The position numbers and the translations under genes are program-made. A model generated the notes under the pieces. It saw only the letters and a list, made by a program, of their open reading frames with translations. It was not told the DNA's origin and made no database searches. 64,000 nt of DNA from Xanthomonas massiliensis (GTDB taxonomy: Bacteria > Pseudomonadota > Gammaproteobacteria > Xanthomonadales > Xanthomonadaceae). This document shows, piece by piece, positions 7,217-16,506 of this stretch (position 1 is the stretch's first letter; each line of letters starts with the position of its first letter). Where the stretch lies: NCBI RefSeq assembly GCF_900018785.1, contig NZ_FCOY01000006.1, forward strand, positions 1,426,001-1,490,000, written 5' to 3'.

Positions 7217-8764
7217 CTACTCCACCACCACCGGGATCTTGCCGATGCGGGCCTGCCATTCGCGCGGGCCGGTCTTGTGCACCGAGGTGCCCTGCGAATC
7301 GACCGCCACGGTCACCGGCATGTCCTTGACCTCGAACTCGTAGATCGCCTCCATGCCCAGGTCGGCGAAGGCCAGCACCTTCGAGGACTTGATCGCCTTG
7401 GAGACCAGGTAGGCCGCGCCGCCCACCGCCATCAGGTACACCGACTTGTGCTTCTTGATCGCCTCGATCGCGGCCGGGCCGCGCTCGGCCTTGCCGACCA
7501 TGCCCAGCAGGCCGGTGGCGCCGAGCACCTGCTCGGTGAACTTGTCCATGCGCGTGGCCGTGGTCGGGCCGGCCGGGCCGACCACTTCGTCGCGCACCGG
7601 ATCGACCGGGCCGACGTAGTAGATGAAGCGGCCCCTGAAATCGACCGGCAGCGGCTCGCCTTTGTTGAGCATGTCGACGATGCGCTTGTGCGCGGCGTCG
7701 CGGCCGGTGAGCAGCTTGCCGTTGAGCAGCAGCACCTCGCCGGGCCTGAAGCTGGCCACGTCCCCGGCGGTGATGCTGTCCAGGTCCACCCGGCGCGCGT
7801 TGGTCGGGTTGTAGGTGAGCTTGGGCCAGTCCTCCAGCGACGGCGGGTCCAGCGCCACCGGGCCGGAGCCGTCGAGCACGAAGTGGGCGTGGCGGGTGGC
7901 CGCGCAGTTGGGGATCATCGCCACCGGCAGGTTGGCGGCGTGGGTCGGGTAGTCCTTGACCTTGATGTCGAGCACGGTGGTCAGCCCGCCCAGGCCCTGC
8001 GCGCCGATGCCCAGCGCGTTGACCTTCTCGTACAGCTCCAGGCGCAGCTCCTCGGCGCGGTTGGACGGGCCGCGGGCCTTGAGGTCGACGATGTCGATTG
8101 GCTCCATCAGCGCCTCCTTGGCCATCAGCATCGCCTTCTCGGCGGTGCCGCCGATGCCGATGCCGAGCATGCCCGGCGGGCACCAGCCGGCGCCCATGGT
8201 CGGCACGGTCTTGAGCACCCAGTCCACGATCGAGTCGGACGGGTTGAGCATGACGAACTTGCTCTTGGCCTCCGAACCGCCGCCCTTGGCCGCGACGATC
8301 ACCTCCACGGTGTTGCCCGGCACGATCGAGACGTTGATCACCGCCGGGGTGTTGTCCCGGGTGTTCTGGCGCTTGCCGGCCGGATCGGCCAGCACCGAGG
8401 CGCGCAGCTTGTTGTCCGGGTCGTTGTAGGCGCGGCGCACGCCCTCGTTGACGGCGTCCTCCAGCGAGCCGGTGAAGCCTTCCCAGCGCACGTCCATGCC
8501 CACTTTCAGGAACACGGTGACGATGCCGGTGTCCTGGCAGATCGGGCGGTGGCCCTCGGCGGCCATGCGCGAGTTGATCAGGATCTGCGCCATCGCGTCC
8601 TTGGCGGCGGGCGACTCCTCGCGCTCGTAGGCGGCGGCCAGGTTCCTGATGTAGTCGACCGGGTGGTAGTAGCTGATGTACTGCAGCGCATCGGCGACCG
8701 ACTGGACCAGGTCGTCCTGCTTGATGGAAACGGGAACGGTGGAAACGGGCGCGGTTGAGGTCAC
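7217..8764 (-). CDS. Class I (iron-sulphur) fumarate hydratase
   Basis: 515 residues, typical of the single-chain class I enzyme, which joins the alpha and beta parts found as separate subunits elsewhere. It hydrates fumarate to malate in the TCA cycle. The three cluster cysteines are visible in ICQDTG, GWCPPGMLGIG and IPNCAATRHAHF. The C-terminal half contains the conserved VGPAGPTTATRMD. The [4Fe-4S] cluster makes this class oxygen- and superoxide-sensitive, so the many redox-defence genes in the window are relevant context. It diverges from the ECF sigma gene with 100 bp between the two starts. Confidence 0.95.
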   Translation of the reverse strand: MTSTAPVSTVPVSIKQDDLVQSVADALQYISYYHPVDYIRNLAAAYEREESPAAKDAMAQILINSRMAAEGHRPICQDTGIVTVFLKVGMDVRWEGFTGSLEDAVNEGVRRAYNDPDNKLRASVLADPAGKRQNTRDNTPAVINVSIVPGNTVEVIVAAKGGGSEAKSKFVMLNPSDSIVDWVLKTVPTMGAGWCPPGMLGIGIGGTAEKAMLMAKEALMEPIDIVDLKARGPSNRAEELRLELYEKVNALGIGAQGLGGLTTVLDIKVKDYPTHAANLPVAMIPNCAATRHAHFVLDGSGPVALDPPSLEDWPKLTYNPTNARRVDLDSITAGDVASFRPGEVLLLNGKLLTGRDAAHKRIVDMLNKGEPLPVDFRGRFIYYVGPVDPVRDEVVGPAGPTTATRMDKFTEQVLGATGLLGMVGKAERGPAAIEAIKKHKSVYLMAVGGAAYLVSKAIKSSKVLAFADLGMEAIYEFEVKDMPVTVAVDSQGTSVHKTGPREWQARIGKIPVVVE

Positions 8765-8829
8765 GTGCTGGCTCGCGGCTGGCGGGGAATCCGACCCCGT
8801 ATTCTAGGACAAACGGCCTTTGCGCCGAC

Positions 8830-8856
8830 TGTCACGCCGGCGCCCCTTGTCGCGTC
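8830..8856 (+). promoter_or_regulatory. ECF41-type promoter before the sigma factor gene
   Basis: TGTCACG (8830-8836), 16 bp, then CGTC (8853-8856). The published ECF41 consensus is TGTCACA with a spacer of about 16 and CGTC; here one base differs. The CGTC ends 8 bp before the sigma ATG, so transcription would start at or next to the start codon and the message would be nearly leaderless. This implies autoregulation. Confidence 0.7.
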
Positions 8857-8864
8857 CTTCCCGC

Positions 8865-9764
8865 ATGGACATCACCGAAACCTTCCAACGCCACCGCCCG
8901 CGCCTGTTCGCCCTGGCCTACCGCCTGCTCGGCAGCCGCAGCGACGCCGAGGACGTGGTCCAGGACGCCTGGCTGCGCTGGCACGGCACCGATACCGCTG
9001 CCATCCACGACCCGGAGGCCTGGCTGGTCACCGCCACCACCCGGCTCGGGCTGGACCGCCTGCGCAGCGCGCGCACCGCACGCGTCCAGTACGTCGGCCC
9101 GTGGCTGCCCGAGCCGCTGGAGATAAGCCTGGAGGCCGACCCGCTGCAGGATCCGGCGCAGCGTCATGCCCGGGCCGACGAGGTGTCGCTGGCGTTCCTG
9201 GCCGTGCTCGAACGGCTCGGCCCGGCCGAGCGCGCGGCCTGGCTGCTCAAGGAGGTGTTCGACCACGACTATGCGTACATCGCCGAGCTGCTGGGGCATT
9301 CGCAGGCCAACTGCCGGCAGCTGGTGCACCGCGCCCGGCAACGCCTGCGCCAGGCGCAACCGCGCTTCCAGGTCGATGCCGGCCAGCACCGCGACCTGCT
9401 GGCGCGCTTCATGCACGCCAGCGAGCGCGGCGACATGGCGGCGATCCAGGCCCTGCTGCACGACGATGCCGAGCTGGTGTCCGACGGCGGCGGCCACGTC
9501 ACCGCGGCGATCCGGCCGCTGTGCGGTGCCGAGCGCATCGCCCGGCTGTTCTGGGCGGTCGCGCGGCGCGGCGGCGGCCACCGGGGGCGGATCGGCCGGG
9601 TCAACGGCGAGCCGGCGATCGTGCGCATGGACGGCGGGCGCGTGCATTCGATCACCACCCTCGTGGTGGAGGACGGCCGCATCCGGCGCGTGCTCAGCGT
9701 GCTCAACCCGGAAAAGCTGCCGCCCCCTGTCACATCGGGGCGCCATGGCGCGTCCTGGGAGTGA
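8865..9764 (+). CDS. ECF RNA polymerase sigma factor, ECF41 (SigJ-like) group
   Basis: 299 residues, longer than a plain ECF sigma (about 190). Region 2 covers roughly residues 7-75 (FALAYRLLGSRSDAEDVVQDAWLRW) and region 4 about 108-162. A C-terminal SnoaL-like extension then begins at about 172. The extension carries DGGGHV at 207-212 and NPEKL near 285, equivalents of the DGGGKV and NPDKL motifs that define ECF41. In that group the extension replaces a separate anti-sigma factor and modulates activity. The partner gene (a carboxymuconolactone decarboxylase, the COE class) follows directly, and matching promoters precede both. Confidence 0.92.
   Translation: MDITETFQRHRPRLFALAYRLLGSRSDAEDVVQDAWLRWHGTDTAAIHDPEAWLVTATTRLGLDRLRSARTARVQYVGPWLPEPLEISLEADPLQDPAQRHARADEVSLAFLAVLERLGPAERAAWLLKEVFDHDYAYIAELLGHSQANCRQLVHRARQRLRQAQPRFQVDAGQHRDLLARFMHASERGDMAAIQALLHDDAELVSDGGGHVTAAIRPLCGAERIARLFWAVARRGGGHRGRIGRVNGEPAIVRMDGGRVHSITTLVVEDGRIRRVLSVLNPEKLPPPVTSGRHGASWE
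9728..9754 (+). promoter_or_regulatory. ECF41-type promoter before the CMD partner gene
   Basis: TGTCACA (9728-9734), exactly 16 bp, CGTC (9751-9754): a perfect match to the known ECF41 target consensus. It lies inside the last codons of the sigma gene and would start transcription near 9761, about 25-35 bp before the partner's start codon. Confidence 0.85.
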
Positions 9765-9784
9765 AGGCGGCCACCGTGGTCGCC

Positions 9785-10240
9785 ATGGAGCACCGCATGT
9801 CCGCTTCTCCCCGAGTTCCCTACACCCGCCTGGCCGCCAAGGCCTTCCAGAACCTGTTCGCCGCCAGTACCCATGTCCACGCCGGTTCGATCGGCCAGGA
9901 GCTGCTGGCGCTGGTCTTCATGCGGGTATCGCAGATCAACGGCTGCACCTACTGCATGGACATGCACGGCACCGAGCTGCGCAAGGGCGGGATCGAGCCG
10001 CGCAAGCTCGATACCCTGCCCGGCTGGCACGAAAGCCGCTTCTTCGACGCCCGCGAGCGCGCGGCGCTGCGCTGGGCCGAGGCCCTGACCCGGCTGCCGG
10101 ACGCAGCGCCCCCGCAGGCCGCCTACGACGAGCTGGCCGCGCATTTCGACGCCCAGGGCATCAGTGACCTGAGCATGGGCATTGCGCTCATCAATGCCTG
10201 GAACCGGCTCGGCGCCGGCCTGCTGCCGCCGCTGCCGTAG
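9785..10240 (+). CDS. Carboxymuconolactone decarboxylase (AhpD-like) family protein
   Basis: 151 residues. The all-helical CMD domain (PF02627) contains the redox motif INGCTYCMDMHGTELRK, a CXXC followed by a histidine as in AhpD, which supports a peroxidase-like or thiol role rather than lactone decarboxylation. A second ATG four codons in (9797) is an equally plausible start. ECF41 sigma genes typically sit beside a carboxymuconolactone decarboxylase, oxidoreductase or epimerase gene, and this pair fits that rule. The perfect ECF41 promoter just upstream makes it the probable main regulon member. The physiological substrate is unknown. Confidence 0.88.
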   Translation: MEHRMSASPRVPYTRLAAKAFQNLFAASTHVHAGSIGQELLALVFMRVSQINGCTYCMDMHGTELRKGGIEPRKLDTLPGWHESRFFDARERAALRWAEALTRLPDAAPPQAAYDELAAHFDAQGISDLSMGIALINAWNRLGAGLLPPLP

Positions 10241-10390
10241 CCCGCGCCGGCAAGTGCCGGGGCGGGATGCCGGTCGCCGCCGCCCCGCGCGGCGGCGCAG
10301 CGACCCGCCCCGGAAGGCCGGTGTCTTGGCGCCGCGCTCACCCGCACGCGCGCACCATCGCCGGCATCGTTGCCGACAAGGAGATAGCCC

Positions 10391-10732
10391 ATGAGCCAGG
10401 AAACCCAACACGAAGCCCCGATGTCCGACGAACTGGTCGGCGACGCGGTCCTCAAGGCGCTGGAACAGGACGAGGCGATCGAGGCCGGGGAGATCCTGGT
10501 CGAGGTCAAGGACGGCGTGGTCACCCTGACCGGCGACGTGCCCGAGCGGCGCATGAAGAAGCTCGCCGAGCAGTGCGCGGCCGCCGTGGAGGGCGTGCGC
10601 GAGGTGCGCGACCTGATCGACGCCGACAACGGCAGCCACTCGTTCGGGCCGCGCGGCGCGGCGGTCAAGAGCGCCGACTACCAGGGCGGCCCGGGATCGA
10701 CCGCCGAGGCCGACATGGAAGAGGACGGCTGA
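10391..10732 (+). CDS. BON domain protein
   Basis: 113 residues. A single BON domain spans about residues 12-78, with the typical EILVEVKDGVVTLTGDVPER core. BON domains bind phospholipid or sugar-like ligands and occur in OsmY and related envelope-stress proteins. No signal peptide is evident, so the location is unclear. The tail after residue 80 is Gly/Ala/acid-rich and looks disordered. AAGGAG at 10378-10383, seven bases before the ATG, fixes the start. It is separated by 150 bp from the CMD gene and 99 bp from the ABC exporter. Confidence 0.8.
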   Translation: MSQETQHEAPMSDELVGDAVLKALEQDEAIEAGEILVEVKDGVVTLTGDVPERRMKKLAEQCAAAVEGVREVRDLIDADNGSHSFGPRGAAVKSADYQGGPGSTAEADMEEDG

Positions 10733-10831
10733 TCCCGGCCGGGTCGCCGCTCCCGGCCCGCGTGCGGGATCGGTGCCACTAGTTGGCGCCACTGATCGAC
10801 GCGGCCGCACGACCCGGGCCACAATCGCGCC

Positions 10832-12697
10832 ATGCCTCCCCCCTTCCCCGCCGCGTCCGGGCCGCGTCCGAGCCTGCGCGAACGCTTCAAGGCCATGCGC
10901 AACCTGCCGCCGTTCCTGCGGCAGGTCTGGCAGACCAGTCCGTGGTTGACCGTCGCCAGCCTCGGCCTGCGCCTGGTGCGCGCGCTGATGCCGGTGGCCA
11001 CGCTGTACATCGGCAAGCTGATCATCGACGAGGTGGTGCGGCTGGCCGGGGCCGGGGCCGGCTTCGAATCGCTCGGCGCCGCGCTGGCCAGCGGCCAACT
11101 GCACCGGCTGCTGGAACTGCTGGCGCTGGAACTGGCGCTGGCGGTCGGCTCGGACCTGTTCGGGCGCATGGTCAGCTACGCCGACACCCTGCTGTCGGAG
11201 CTGTTCACCAACGCCACCAGCGTGCGGCTGATGGAACACGCCGCGACGCTGGACCTGGAGGACTTCGAGGACCCGGACCTGCAGGACAAGCTGGAACGGG
11301 CGCGGCGCCAGACCATGGGCCGCATGAACCTGATGAGCCAGCTGTTCGGCCAGGTGCAGGACGCGGTCACCGTGGCCAGCCTGGCGGTGGGCCTGCTGGT
11401 CTACGCGCCGTGGCTGATCGCGCTGCTGGCGCTGGCGCTGGTGCCGGCCTTCGTCGGCGAGTCGCACTTCAACGCCCAGGGCTATTCGCTCAACTTCCAG
11501 TGGACGCCGGAGCGGCGCGAGCTGGAGTACCTGCGCCAGGTCGGCGCCAGCGTGGAAACGGCCAAGGAGGTGAAGATCTTCAACCTCCACCGCTTCCTGG
11601 TCGATCGCTACCGCACCCTGGCCGAGCGGCTGTTCGCGGCCAACCGCGCGCTGGCCCGCCGCCGCGCGCTGTGGGGCACGCTGCTGGCGGCGCTGGGCAC
11701 GCTGGGCTACTACGCCGCCTACGGCTACATCGCCTGGCGCACCGTCCACGGCGACTTCAGCATCGGCGACCTCACCTTCCTGGCCGCCAGCTTCCTGCGC
11801 CTGCGCCAGCTGCTCGAGGGCCTGCTGGTCGGCTTCTCGCAGGTGGCCGGGCAGGCGCTGTACCTGGACGACCTGTTCTCCTTCTTCCAGATCGAGCCGG
11901 AGATCGCCTCGCGCCCGGATGCGGCGCCGGTGCCGCGGCCGATCACCCGCGGCTTCGTGTTCGAGGACGTCGGCTTCCGCTACCCCGACAGCGAGCACTG
12001 GGCGGTGCGCCACCTGGACTTCGAGCTGCGCGCCGGCGAGGTGCTGGCGCTGGTCGGCGAGAACGGCGCCGGCAAGACCACCCTGGTCAAGCTGCTGGCG
12101 CGGCTTTACGACCCGGACGAGGGCCGCATCCTGCTCGACGGCCGCGACCTGCGCGACTACGACCTGGACGACCTGCGCGCCAACATCGGCGTCATCTTCC
12201 AGGACTTCGTGCGCTACCACCTCAGCGCCGGGGAGAACATCGGCGTCGGCCGCATCGAGGCGATGGACGACGCCCCGCGCATCCGCGACGCCGCGCACCG
12301 CGCGCTGGCCGACGAGGTGATCGAGTCGCTGCCGCACGGCTACGAGCAGCTGATCGGGCGCCGCTTCAAGACCGGCGTGGACCTGTCCGGCGGCCAGTGG
12401 CAGAAGCTGGCGATCGCCCGCGCCTACATGCGCGACGCGCAGGTGATGATCCTCGACGAGCCAACCGCGGCGCTGGACGCGCGCGCCGAGTACGAGGTGT
12501 TCCAGCGCTTCAAGGAGCTGTCGGACAACCGCACCGCGGTGCTGATCTCGCACCGCTTCTCCAGCGTGCGCATGGCCGACCGCATCCTGGTGCTGGCCGA
12601 CGGCCGCATCGAGGCCAGCGGCACCCACGAGCAGCTGATGGCCGAAGGCGGCCGCTACGCCGAGCTGTTCGAGCTGCAGGCGGCCGGCTATCGCTGA
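10832..12697 (+). CDS. ABC exporter, fused permease and ATPase
   Basis: 621 residues: an N-terminal six-helix transmembrane domain (about 30-340) and a C-terminal nucleotide-binding domain. Walker A is VGENGAGKTTL near residue 410, the signature is LSGGQWQKLAIAR, and Walker B is VMILDEPTAALDA. The fused half-transporter acts as a homodimer in the inner membrane. The substrate cannot be inferred; members of this subgroup are often called multidrug or peptide exporters. A CACAAT hexamer ends about 7 bp before the ATG. The next gene, fpr, begins 80 bp downstream and may have its own promoter. Confidence 0.9.
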   Translation: MPPPFPAASGPRPSLRERFKAMRNLPPFLRQVWQTSPWLTVASLGLRLVRALMPVATLYIGKLIIDEVVRLAGAGAGFESLGAALASGQLHRLLELLALELALAVGSDLFGRMVSYADTLLSELFTNATSVRLMEHAATLDLEDFEDPDLQDKLERARRQTMGRMNLMSQLFGQVQDAVTVASLAVGLLVYAPWLIALLALALVPAFVGESHFNAQGYSLNFQWTPERRELEYLRQVGASVETAKEVKIFNLHRFLVDRYRTLAERLFAANRALARRRALWGTLLAALGTLGYYAAYGYIAWRTVHGDFSIGDLTFLAASFLRLRQLLEGLLVGFSQVAGQALYLDDLFSFFQIEPEIASRPDAAPVPRPITRGFVFEDVGFRYPDSEHWAVRHLDFELRAGEVLALVGENGAGKTTLVKLLARLYDPDEGRILLDGRDLRDYDLDDLRANIGVIFQDFVRYHLSAGENIGVGRIEAMDDAPRIRDAAHRALADEVIESLPHGYEQLIGRRFKTGVDLSGGQWQKLAIARAYMRDAQVMILDEPTAALDARAEYEVFQRFKELSDNRTAVLISHRFSSVRMADRILVLADGRIEASGTHEQLMAEGGRYAELFELQAAGYR

Positions 12698-12777
12698 ACG
12701 CCACAGTTGAGATCCATTCTCGAATCGCCCGCCTGGGCTAAAATGGCGGCCGACAATTCCATCCGACGATCTCCCGC

Positions 12778-13557
12778 ATGTCCTCCGCCTACGGCACCGA
12801 AACGGTGCTCGAGGTCCGCCACTGGACCGACGCCTACTTCAGCTTCCGCACCACCCGCGACAGCGGTTTCCGCTTCGACAACGGCCAGTTCGTGATGATC
12901 GGCCTGGAGACCGAGACGCGGCCACTGCTGCGCGCCTACTCCATCGCCAGTGCCAACTGGGAGGAGCAGCTGGAATTCTTCAGCATCAAGGTGCCCGACG
13001 GCCCGCTGACCTCGCGCCTGCAGCACATCCGCCCCGGCGACAAGATCCTCGTCGGCAAGAAGCCCACCGGCACGCTGCTGATCAGCGACCTGCATCCCGG
13101 CCGCCACCTGTACCTGCTCGGCACCGGCACCGGCCTGGCGCCGTGGCTGTCGGTGATCAAGGACCCGGAGACCTACGAGCGCTTCGACAAGGTGATCCTC
13201 GCCCATGGCGTGCGCTACGCGCAGGACCTGGCCTACCGCGAGTACTTCGAAAACGAACTGCCGCGCCACGAGCTGCTCGGCGAGATGGTGCGCGACAAGC
13301 TCCTGTACTACCCCGCGGTCACCCGCGAGCCGTTCGGCAACCACGGCCGCCTGACCGAGCTGATGGAGAGCGGGGAGATGCAGCGCACGCTGGGCCTGCC
13401 CGCCCTGGACCCGGCCAACGACCGCGCCATGATCTGCGGCAGCCCGCAGATGCTGGCCGACCTGCGCCGCATGTTCGATGCGCGCCAGTTCCAGGCCTCC
13501 ATGCGCATCGGCTCGCCCGGCCACTACGTGTTCGAGCGCGCCTTCGTCGAGAAGTAG
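12778..13557 (+). CDS. fpr: Ferredoxin/flavodoxin--NADP(+) reductase
   Basis: 259 residues, the size of bacterial subclass I FNRs. FAD is bound through RPLLRAYSIASA (about 43-54), the nicotinamide site is GTGTGLAPW, and the C-terminus VFERAFVEK is the characteristic bacterial tail that stacks on FAD. It transfers electrons between NADPH and ferredoxin or flavodoxin, supporting Fe-S assembly and oxidative-stress responses. TAAAAT at 12739-12744 is a good -10 candidate, and an imperfect inverted repeat (TTGAGA..TCTCGAA, 12707-12724) just upstream could be an operator. Neither has a clear -35 at normal spacing. Confidence 0.95.
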   Translation: MSSAYGTETVLEVRHWTDAYFSFRTTRDSGFRFDNGQFVMIGLETETRPLLRAYSIASANWEEQLEFFSIKVPDGPLTSRLQHIRPGDKILVGKKPTGTLLISDLHPGRHLYLLGTGTGLAPWLSVIKDPETYERFDKVILAHGVRYAQDLAYREYFENELPRHELLGEMVRDKLLYYPAVTREPFGNHGRLTELMESGEMQRTLGLPALDPANDRAMICGSPQMLADLRRMFDARQFQASMRIGSPGHYVFERAFVEK

Positions 13558-13671
13558 GTCCGGGCCGCGCCGGGCCGTTCGTCGCGCGCCAGGCCGGTGG
13601 CGGTCGTTGCCCTGGCCGGCGCTTGATGCCCGGTTGCCATCCCGTCATGCACTCCCGGCGATCGCATGCCG

Positions 13672-13693
13672 GGCCGGCCGTCACTGGCCGGCC
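13672..13693. other. GC hairpin between convergent fpr and gpx
   Basis: An 8-bp inverted repeat, GGCCGGCC either side of a 6-nt loop, lies in the 162-bp gap between the two convergent genes. It lacks a T tract on either strand. It may help end transcription from both sides; this is inferred from position only. Confidence 0.35.
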
Positions 13694-13719
13694 GCGACCG
13701 CCGCATGCCGGCCGCCGGA

Positions 13720-14214
13720 CTATGCCGTCGCCGCCAGGGCGTGCTCGATGTGCCCTTCCAGCTCGCCGGGCGGGGTGATCGGCGCGTAGCGGTCGATGAC
13801 CCGGCCGTCGCGTCCGATCAGGAACTTGGTGAAGTTCCACTTGATCGCCGCCGAGCCGAGCACGCCGGCCCGGCTCGCGCACAGCCATTTCCACAGCGGG
13901 TGCGCGCCCGGGCCGTTGATCTGCAACTTGGCCGACAGCGGGAAGTCCACCCCGTATTCCATCGCGCAGAATCCCTGGATCTGCGCATCGCCGGCCGGCT
14001 CCTGGCGGCCGAACTGGTTGCACGGGCAGCCGATCACCACCAGGCCGCGGTCGCGGTAGTGGCGCCACAGCCGTTCCAGCCCCTCGTATTGCGGAGTGAA
14101 GCCGCAGCGCGAGGCGGTATTGACCACCAGCAACACCTGGCCGCGCCAGCGCGACAGCGGCAACGGCGTGCCGTCGATGCCCGGTAGTTCGAAATCGAAG
14201 GCGGTCTCGGCCAT
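13720..14214 (-). CDS. Glutathione peroxidase family protein (cysteine type)
   Basis: 164 residues, standard for bacterial Gpx. The active-site loop VNTASRCGFTPQYEGL places the peroxidatic Cys near residue 35, CNQFGRQEP supplies the conserved Gln and KWNFTKFL the Trp-Asn pair. It uses cysteine rather than selenocysteine. Bacterial enzymes of this type usually accept thioredoxin as well as glutathione; a second Cys in VIGCPCNQFG may matter for that. The chosen ATG is the one closest to family N-termini; ATGs further upstream exist. Convergent with fpr. Confidence 0.92.
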   Translation of the reverse strand: MAETAFDFELPGIDGTPLPLSRWRGQVLLVVNTASRCGFTPQYEGLERLWRHYRDRGLVVIGCPCNQFGRQEPAGDAQIQGFCAMEYGVDFPLSAKLQINGPGAHPLWKWLCASRAGVLGSAAIKWNFTKFLIGRDGRVIDRYAPITPPGELEGHIEHALAATA

Positions 14215-14349
14215 GCGCGCTCCGGCAGTCGTGGCGGCCAGCATAACGCTTCGCCGTCCTCGCGGCGGGCATGGCGCCGGCATCCCGGGGCGGGCCACGC
14301 ACTCGCGGATCGGCTACGCTCCGGGACCACCCAACGCAAGGAAGACCCC

Positions 14350-16506
14350 TTGAAACATCGCCTCGCGCTCGCGCTGGCCACCAGCCTCGGACTCGCCATG
14401 CCCCTGCATTCCCCCGCCGCCGTACCGGCCACGCCCGCGGCCGCCCAGGCCAACCCCTTCTTCCAGGAAAGCCCGCTGCCGCTGCACTACCCGCAGTTCG
14501 ACCGGATCAGGGACAGCGATTTCGCCCCGGCCTTCGATGCCGGCATGGCCCAGCAGCTGGCGGAGGTCGATGCGATCGCCGCCAACCCGGCACCGCCGAC
14601 CTTCGAGAACACGCTGGTGGCGATGGAGAAGAGCGGACAGCTGCTCGATCGCGCCACCACCGTGTTCTTCAACCTGGCCGGCACCGACACCAACGACACC
14701 CGCAAGCAGCTGCAGGCCGAGTACTCGCCCAGGTTCGCCGCCCACCACGACGCGATCTCGCTCGATGGCCGGCTGTTCGCCCGCATCCAGGCCGTATACG
14801 AGCAGCGCGAGGCGCTCGGGCTCGACCCGGAAAGCCGCCGCCTGGTGGAGAAGTACTACGAGAACTTCGTGCGCGCCGGTGCCCGTCTGTCCGATGCCGA
14901 CAAGGCCCATCTCAAGGAGATCAACGCCGAGCTCGCCCGCCTGGGCACGCAGTTCAGCCAGAACGTGCTCAACGAGGTGAATGCCTCGGCGGTGCTGGTC
15001 GAGGACGCCGCCGCGCTCGACGGCCTGGCGCCCGAACAGGTCTCCGCGGCCGCCGAGGCCGCCAAGGCCCGCGGCGAGGACGGCAAGTACCTGGTCACCC
15101 TGCTCAACACCACCGGCCAGCCGCCGCTGACCTACCTCAAGGACCGCGCCCTGCGCGAGAAGATCCACGAGGCCTCCATCGGTCGCGGCAGCCACGGCGG
15201 GCCGTACGACAACACCGCGCTGGTGTCGCGGATCATGACCCTGCGCGCCGAGAAGGCGGTGCTGCTGGGCTATCCCAACTACGCCGCCTATTCGCTGGCC
15301 AACCAGACCGCCAAGACGCCCGAGGCGGTCAACGCCATGCTCGGCCAGCTGGCGCCGCCGGCCGTGGCCAACGCCGAACGCGAGGCCGCCGACCTGCAGG
15401 CGATGATCGACGCCGAGCAGAAGGCCGCCGGCCAGCCGACGTTCAAGCTCGCGCCCTGGGACTGGGCCTTCTACAGCGAAAAGGTGCGCCAGGCCAAGTA
15501 CAGCTTCGACGAGGCCCAGCTCAAGCCCTACTTCGAATACCGGAACGTGCTGGAGAACGGCGTCTTCTACGCGGCGCACGAGGAATACGGGCTGAGCTTC
15601 AAGGAGCGCCACGACCTGCCCAGGTACCGCGACGACATCCTCGTCTACGACGTGTTCGACGCCGACGGCAAGCAGCTGGCGATCTTCATCCACGACCCCT
15701 ACGCGCGCGCCTCCAAGCGCGGCGGCGCCTGGATGAACGCCTACGTCTCGCAGTCGCGGCTGACCGGCGACCGGCCGGTGGTGGCCAACCACCTCAACAT
15801 TCCCAAGCCGGCGCCCGGCCAGCCGACGCTGCTGACCTGGGACGAGGTGACCACGATGTTCCACGAGTTCGGCCATGCCCTGCACGGCATGTTCTCCGAC
15901 GTGGAATATCCCTACTTCTCGGGCACCTCGGTGCCGCGCGACTTCGTCGAGTTCCCCTCGCAGGTCAACGAGATGTGGGCCGACTGGCCGACGGTCCTGA
16001 AGCACTACGCCAAGGACTACCGCAGCGGCGAGCCGATGCCGCAGGCGCTGCTGGACAAGGTCGTCGCCGCATCGCGGTTCAACCAGGGCTTCGCCACCAC
16101 CGAATACCTGGGCGCGGCCATGCTCGACCAGAACTGGCACCAGGTCACCGCGGCCCAGGTCCCGGCCGGCACCGGGGTGATGGACTTCGAGACCGCGGCG
16201 CTCAAGCGCGACGGCATCGGGTACCCGCCGGTTCCGCCGCGCTACCGCACGCCCTACTTCAGCCACATCATGGGCGGCTACGCGGCCGGCTACTACGCCT
16301 ACATCTGGTCGGAAGTGCTCGACGCCAACACGCAGAAGTGGTTCCGCGACCATGGCGGCCTGAGCCGCGCCAACGGCGACCGCTTCCGCGCCACGTTGCT
16401 GTCCAAGGGCGGCAGCGTCGACGCGATGGAACTGTTCCGCGACTTCGCCGGCCACGATCCGCAGATCGGTCCGCTGCTGGAAAAGCGCGGCCTGACGGCG
16501 CAGTAG
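14350..16506 (+). CDS. dcp: M3-family dipeptidyl carboxypeptidase, exported
   Basis: 718 residues. A zinc metallopeptidase removing C-terminal dipeptides, with the M3 motif MFHEFGHALHGMFSD and the downstream glutamate in FVEFPSQVNEMW. GGYAAGYYAYIWSE supplies the substrate-binding tyrosines of the Dcp subgroup. The start is a TTG: AAGGAAG lies 5 bp before it and it yields a clean signal peptide (KHRLALALATSLGLAMPLHS), which the next ATG would cut off. A periplasmic location is therefore inferred. Codon use matches its neighbours. Confidence 0.93.
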   Translation: MKHRLALALATSLGLAMPLHSPAAVPATPAAAQANPFFQESPLPLHYPQFDRIRDSDFAPAFDAGMAQQLAEVDAIAANPAPPTFENTLVAMEKSGQLLDRATTVFFNLAGTDTNDTRKQLQAEYSPRFAAHHDAISLDGRLFARIQAVYEQREALGLDPESRRLVEKYYENFVRAGARLSDADKAHLKEINAELARLGTQFSQNVLNEVNASAVLVEDAAALDGLAPEQVSAAAEAAKARGEDGKYLVTLLNTTGQPPLTYLKDRALREKIHEASIGRGSHGGPYDNTALVSRIMTLRAEKAVLLGYPNYAAYSLANQTAKTPEAVNAMLGQLAPPAVANAEREAADLQAMIDAEQKAAGQPTFKLAPWDWAFYSEKVRQAKYSFDEAQLKPYFEYRNVLENGVFYAAHEEYGLSFKERHDLPRYRDDILVYDVFDADGKQLAIFIHDPYARASKRGGAWMNAYVSQSRLTGDRPVVANHLNIPKPAPGQPTLLTWDEVTTMFHEFGHALHGMFSDVEYPYFSGTSVPRDFVEFPSQVNEMWADWPTVLKHYAKDYRSGEPMPQALLDKVVAASRFNQGFATTEYLGAAMLDQNWHQVTAAQVPAGTGVMDFETAALKRDGIGYPPVPPRYRTPYFSHIMGGYAAGYYAYIWSEVLDANTQKWFRDHGGLSRANGDRFRATLLSKGGSVDAMELFRDFAGHDPQIGPLLEKRGLTAQ

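Noticed and set aside
9269-12628. A similar long antisense frame across the ABC exporter
   Set aside because: Same reason: the complementary strand encodes a complete ABC transporter with all motifs.
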